Made by a program: the position numbers and the translations under genes. From JALSNL01 sp036479585 (lineage in GTDB: Bacteria; Bacteroidota; Ignavibacteria; Ignavibacteriales; Melioribacteraceae), in the NCBI GenBank assembly GCA_965224785.1, contig OZ245062.1:310001-374000 (forward strand): a stretch of DNA of 64,000 nucleotides. Reading direction: 5' to 3'. Under the pieces are notes generated by a model. It searched no databases, was not told the DNA's origin, and was given only the letters and a program-made list of their open reading frames with translations. Below are positions 61,416-64,000 of the stretch, one piece after another; within the stretch, counting starts at the first letter, position 1, and every line of letters begins with the position of its first letter.

Positions 61416-63827
61416 TTATTTTGTCCTTTTTCTTATGGCTCTTTTCTTTTTAAATAAAATTGGAATTGCTTCTTTAGCATCAGTTACCGGAATTATTTTT
61501 AATCCTTCTTTTACTGCATCTTTAATTTCTATAAGATCTTTTTCATTTTCTTTTGGAATTATAACTGTTGTGATGCCATTTCTTTTTGCTGCAAGAAGTT
61601 TTTCATTCAGTCCACCAATAGGCATAACGTTACCACGTAAATTAATTTCTCCGGTCATTGCCACATTACACCTTGCTGGTTGTTTACTAATTGCCGAGTA
61701 CATTGCCATTGCCATTGTAATTCCAGCCGAAGGTCCATCTTTAGGAATTGCACCTTCAGGTAAATGAATATGGATTTCTTTTCCCTTAAAAAAGTTAAGC
61801 GGAAGTTTTAACTCTTTTGCATTTGAACGAAGATAACTTAAGGCAGCTTGTGCAGATTCTTTCATTACATCACCAAGCTGTCCGGTAAGTGTAAGTTTTT
61901 CATTTCCATTCATAAGTGTAACTTCTACATCAAGAATATCACCACCAACACTCGTCCATGCCAAACCAGTAACTGTTCCTACTTTTAACTCTTTCCTTGA
62001 TGTCTTAGAGCGAAACTTTGGAACTCCTAAAAATTCTTCAACCTTAACTTCATTAATATTGAATTTGATTATTTCTTTTTTCTTCTTACCATTCTTCAAT
62101 CTACCAACAACAATTTCTTTAGCAGTTTTTCTAAAAACAGATGCAATTTCTCGTTCTAAATTTCTAACTCCAGCTTCGCGCGTATATTCTGTTATTATTT
62201 TCAATATTGCAGAATCACTAATACTAATATCAAACTTATCTAAACCATGGGCTTTCAATTGTCTTGGCATTATATGGCGTTTAGCTATTTCAAGTTTTTC
62301 ATATTCAAGATATCCGGGCAATTCTATAATTTCCATTCTATCTTGTAGTGGAAGTGGAATGTTATGGCGAACATTTGCAGTTGTTATAAACATTACTTTC
62401 GATAAGTCATATTCAACATCAAGATAGTGATCTGTAAAAGTTTGGTTTTGTTCAGGGTCAAGAACCTCCAACATTGCAGAAGAAGGATCTCCTCTAAAAT
62501 CCATACTCATTTTATCTATTTCGTCCAATAGTAGTACGGGGTTTACAGTTCCAGTTTTTTTCATTGACTGAATCAATTTGCCAGGAAGTGAACCAATGTA
62601 AGTACGGCGATGCCCTCTAATCTCGGCTTCATCTCTAACTCCGCCAAGACTTATTCTACCGAACTCTCTATTTAAAGCACGAGCAATTGATTTGCCAAGT
62701 GAAGTTTTTCCAACTCCTGGAGGACCAACAAAACATAATATTTGTCCTTTCATTTCTTTAACTAAATTAAGAACGGCAATATGTTCAACTATTCTATCTT
62801 TCGGTTTATCAAGTCCATAGTGGTCTTCATCAAGAATAGTTTTTACATTAATAATATTTAAGTTGTCTTTTGTTTTTTTGTGCCAAGGGATGCTAATTAT
62901 CCAATCCAAATAATTTCTAATTACAGTATTCTCTGGTGAACTTGGTGGAGTTTGTCTAAGCTTCTTAAACTCTTCATCACATTTCTCTTTTGCTAACTTT
63001 GGTAGTTTTGCTTTAGTGATTTTTTCTTTAAGTTTAGCAAACTCAGGGGAAAGCTCTTCTTTACCCGAGCCTAATTCATCTTGCAAAATTCTAATTTGTT
63101 CTTGAATGATAAATTTTCTTTGAGTTTTTGAAATGTTCTCACTTACTTTTAACTCAATTTCTTTTTCAACTTTTAGAATATCAACTTCGGAGTTGAGCAA
63201 TTTTATTATACTATAAATTTGTTCTCTAAGAGAAGTATGTTTTAGTATTGATTGTTTTACTTCAATAGATTGGTTGATGTTTGCCGCAACATAAAAAAGT
63301 TTTCTGTCTGGTTCATCAATATTTTCAAATGCACTAATAGCTTCTGATGGAATATGTTTATTGTTTTTAACGTAAGCTTTAAATTGAGAAGTTAGCTGTC
63401 TAATCAAAGCACTCATTTCTTTCGGTTCAATTGGTTCTGGAATTGTAACTTCTATTTCAGCTTCAAAAAATTCCTTTCGTTCAGTATATTTTTTAATTTT
63501 ACCTTGCATTATTCCATCAACAAGAATTTTCATCAAGCCATTAGGTAATTTTAATATTTGAATTATTTTAGCAATTGTTCCTTCTCTAAAAATATCTTCA
63601 ACTTGCGGGTCTTCTGTCTTTGCTTTTTTTTGTGCAGATAAAAATATAAATTTAGAGCTTTCCAAAGAATAATTTGCTGCTCGTATTGATTGTTCACGTC
63701 CGACTAAAACCGGGAAAATCATATAAGGGAAAATTATATTGTCTCTTAAAGGTAACACAGGTAGTATGTCTGGGATGTCTTGAACAATTGTTGTATCTAC
63801 TTTATCTATTTCTATTTTTTTTGCCAT
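61416..63827 (-). CDS. lon: ATP-dependent protease Lon
   Basis: 803 residues from ATG 63827 (MAKKIEIDK); an in-frame ATG at 63890 would add 21 residues without family similarity. The N-terminal LON substrate domain contains LPVLPLRDNIIFPYMIFPV. The AAA+ core has GPPGVGKTS (K374) and LLLDEIDKMS. The protease domain has the catalytic dyad S700 (DGPSAGIT) and K743 (NEKLLAAK). It degrades damaged and regulatory proteins in the cytosol. A short palindrome lies 111 bases upstream of the start. Confidence 0.97.
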   Translation of the reverse strand: MAKKIEIDKVDTTIVQDIPDILPVLPLRDNIIFPYMIFPVLVGREQSIRAANYSLESSKFIFLSAQKKAKTEDPQVEDIFREGTIAKIIQILKLPNGLMKILVDGIMQGKIKKYTERKEFFEAEIEVTIPEPIEPKEMSALIRQLTSQFKAYVKNNKHIPSEAISAFENIDEPDRKLFYVAANINQSIEVKQSILKHTSLREQIYSIIKLLNSEVDILKVEKEIELKVSENISKTQRKFIIQEQIRILQDELGSGKEELSPEFAKLKEKITKAKLPKLAKEKCDEEFKKLRQTPPSSPENTVIRNYLDWIISIPWHKKTKDNLNIINVKTILDEDHYGLDKPKDRIVEHIAVLNLVKEMKGQILCFVGPPGVGKTSLGKSIARALNREFGRISLGGVRDEAEIRGHRRTYIGSLPGKLIQSMKKTGTVNPVLLLDEIDKMSMDFRGDPSSAMLEVLDPEQNQTFTDHYLDVEYDLSKVMFITTANVRHNIPLPLQDRMEIIELPGYLEYEKLEIAKRHIMPRQLKAHGLDKFDISISDSAILKIITEYTREAGVRNLEREIASVFRKTAKEIVVGRLKNGKKKKEIIKFNINEVKVEEFLGVPKFRSKTSRKELKVGTVTGLAWTSVGGDILDVEVTLMNGNEKLTLTGQLGDVMKESAQAALSYLRSNAKELKLPLNFFKGKEIHIHLPEGAIPKDGPSAGITMAMAMYSAISKQPARCNVAMTGEINLRGNVMPIGGLNEKLLAAKRNGITTVIIPKENEKDLIEIKDAVKEGLKIIPVTDAKEAIPILFKKKRAIRKRTK

Positions 63828-63937
63828 TTGTTTACTTAACTTTGTATTAATTATATTAAACAACAAACTTACCAAATAATAGAAGTGCATTCAACAGCAA
63901 TTCGAGTGTAAATTTGTGAATTCTTCTAAAATATAGA

Positions 63938-63954
63938 ACGAATCACTGATTCGT
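63938..63954. promoter_or_regulatory. Palindrome upstream of lon
   Basis: ACGAATCA-C-TGATTCGT is a perfect palindrome with 8-base arms, 111 bases upstream of the lon start. It could be an operator or a small hairpin of the gene to the right. It is not the CIRCE heat-shock element. Confidence 0.3.
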
Positions 63955-64000
63955 ATAAAACTAACAGAAAATATCAAAAACCAAAACTACAAATAACAAA

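Noticed and set aside
62059..62427. 122-codon plus-strand frame
   Set aside because: Antisense to the ATPase core of lon, which is clearly the real gene.
63938..63954. CIRCE heat-shock operator in front of lon
   Set aside because: The palindrome does not match TTAGCACTC-N9-GAGTGCTAA in sequence or spacing.

Overview
The window reads as chromosome of a low-GC, Gram-negative member of the Bacteroidota/Chlorobi group, most likely Ignavibacteria. The basis is two secreted proteins ending in a type IX sorting domain with the NYPNPFNPTT motif, a bacillithiol gene (bshA), monomeric NADP isocitrate dehydrogenase, many exported lipoproteins and barrel proteins, and frequent TTG/GTG starts. The lineage is inferred from gene content. 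I see no tRNA, rRNA, CRISPR array, insertion sequence or prophage.

1-8.6 kb: the edge of a left-hand gene, a lipoprotein gene broken by an in-frame stop, then an arginine operon on the minus strand (argC-argJ-argB-argD-argR-argG-argH). It encodes the cyclic acetyl route from N-acetylglutamate to arginine except argF. Two ARG-box-like sites lie upstream of argC. 8.6-12.3 kb: two T9SS-exported proteins, one deacetylase-like with BACON domains and one c-type heme, temptin-like protein. 12.4-18 kb: metH, a hemerythrin, a Nudix hydrolase and an alpha/beta hydrolase.

18-25.6 kb: an apparent envelope-signalling locus. It holds a membrane CHASE2/sigma-54 activator, a good sigma-54 promoter, two lipoproteins, a barrel-plus-transglutaminase protein and a FecR-like protein. 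25.7-30.8 kb: a methionine gamma-lyase-type enzyme with an Lrp regulator, a 12-heme cytochrome c, an acetyltransferase and an exported rhodanese.

31.2-37.6 kb: the most notable locus, a TorD chaperone followed by a polysulfide/thiosulfate-reductase-like complex. It has a Tat-exported molybdopterin subunit, a four-cluster ferredoxin and a cytochrome b fused to half a YeeE sulfur transporter. The other YeeE half follows, then a small membrane-anchored protein. The catalytic subunit and the small protein end in almost the same acidic tail with a terminal cysteine (EEEEDEGC), which suggests a tethering or sulfur-carrying arm.

37.6-49.2 kb: an esterase, a porin, a membrane glycosyltransferase, a MarR regulator, and sugar-nucleotide genes (galE, rfbC, ugd; pfkB, rfbD, HAD) around bshA. 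49.3-64 kb: a dipeptidyl-peptidase, small exported proteins (one start codon lies in an 18-bp hairpin), prfC, icd, dnaX, a DUF2200 gene, a free-methionine sulfoxide reductase, a broken four-helix-bundle gene in an inverted-repeat cassette, and lon.

A family of palindromic elements bounded by TGTCAT/ATGACA is scattered between genes (2.2, 21.7, 24.8, 57.7 and 57.9 kb, with a remnant at 37.1 kb).
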